DNA from: Candidatus Roizmanbacteria bacterium
GTDB taxonomy: Bacteria > Patescibacteriota > Microgenomatia > UBA1406 > GWC2-37-13
Assembly (NCBI GenBank): GCA_026395455.1
Contig: JAPLYR010000093.1
Span: 9,322 to 14,547 of the forward strand
Direction: 5' to 3'
DNA: 5,226 bases
The translations under genes and the position numbers were made by a program. A model generated the notes under the pieces. It had not been told where the DNA came from, searched no databases, and was given only the letters and a program-made list of their open reading frames with translations. Shown piece after piece: positions 4,968 through 5,226 of this stretch. The stretch's first letter is position 1. Each line of letters starts with the position of its first letter.

Positions 4968-5226
4968 ATGAAAAAAAATAGAACTGGAATAACTTTGTTT
5001 CTCTTAGTAATGACAGTCGTTTTATTGGGTGCAACTATATATATAAGCAGTCTTCTTTCATCGACGAAATCTCCAACACAAATTCAAAAAACAAAAGCAG
5101 CAGCAGTAACATATACGAGAAAAGTAGATTTATTTCCCACCCCAGAAACAGGAGATGCCCCCACGGTAAGCCCTCCTCCTGCCTTAGAAACTCCTACGCC
5201 CGGCCCAACAACCAAAGCGGCGGCGC
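4968..5226 (+). CDS. Pro/Thr/Ala-rich secreted or membrane-anchored protein (3'-truncated)
   Basis: The frame opens with ATG at 4968, 2 nt after the preceding TAG, and stays open to the window end (86 codons visible). The N-terminus MKKNRTGITLFLLVMTVVLL is a basic start plus a hydrophobic helix (about 8-30), either a signal peptide or an uncleaved anchor; there is no lipobox cysteine. After it comes a Ser/Thr/Gln/Lys segment (SSTKSPTQIQKTKAAAVTYT), then a Pro/Thr-rich linker (FPTPETGDAPT, later SPPPALETPTPGPTTKAAA). The short motif TKAAA appears twice. No Shine-Dalgarno is seen, so translation probably depends on coupling to the upstream gene. It resembles the stalk of the 2967 gene in composition and is probably an exported surface protein; its folded domains, if any, lie outside the window. 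Confidence 0.75.
   Translation, partial: MKKNRTGITLFLLVMTVVLLGATIYISSLLSSTKSPTQIQKTKAAAVTYTRKVDLFPTPETGDAPTVSPPPALETPTPGPTTKAAA

Overview
The window looks like chromosomal DNA of an uncultured Patescibacteria/CPR bacterium, most likely of the Microgenomates type. This rests on AT-rich composition, very tight gene packing, an alpha2-type glycyl-tRNA synthetase, short type IV pilus PilN/PilO-like proteins, and secreted proteins joined by Pro/Thr-rich linkers. It is inferred from style and remembered family patterns, not from a database search. TGA is used as a stop (rpsT, pilO), so the standard code applies. All genes lie on the + strand.

Layout: (1) positions 1-887 are the 3' part of glycyl-tRNA synthetase; (2) 895-1347 is an unknown 150-aa membrane-anchored protein; (3) about 108 bp of intergenic DNA carries a promoter and a very strong Shine-Dalgarno sequence; (4) rpsT (ribosomal protein S20) follows and is joined by an ATGA overlap to (5) pilN, then (6) pilO, which overlaps the end of pilN by 62 nt, then (7) a 61-aa membrane peptide; (8) a 439-aa surface protein with three predicted beta-sandwich domains, a Pro/Thr stalk and a C-terminal membrane helix; (9) a 217-aa two-helix membrane protein of unknown function; (10) the start of a Pro/Thr/Ala-rich secreted or anchored protein cut by the window end.

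Genes 4-8 look like one transcription unit: a ribosomal protein gene leads the inner-membrane alignment proteins of a type IV pilus (PilN/PilO) and then probable surface proteins. Genes 9-10 follow at once and continue the surface theme. No pilM, ATPase or pilin gene is in the window. Initiation signals are of two kinds. Genes inside the operon have Shine-Dalgarno sequences or stop/start overlaps. The genes at 895 and 4312 lack a Shine-Dalgarno and each have a -10-like hexamer ending 6 nt before the ATG, as expected for leaderless mRNAs.

No tRNA, rRNA, CRISPR, insertion sequence or convincing rho-independent terminator was seen. The points most worth checking are the pilN/pilO junction (long overlap, a competing ATG and an in-frame slippery heptamer), the rpsT-pilus coupling, and the uncharacterised surface-protein genes after pilO.
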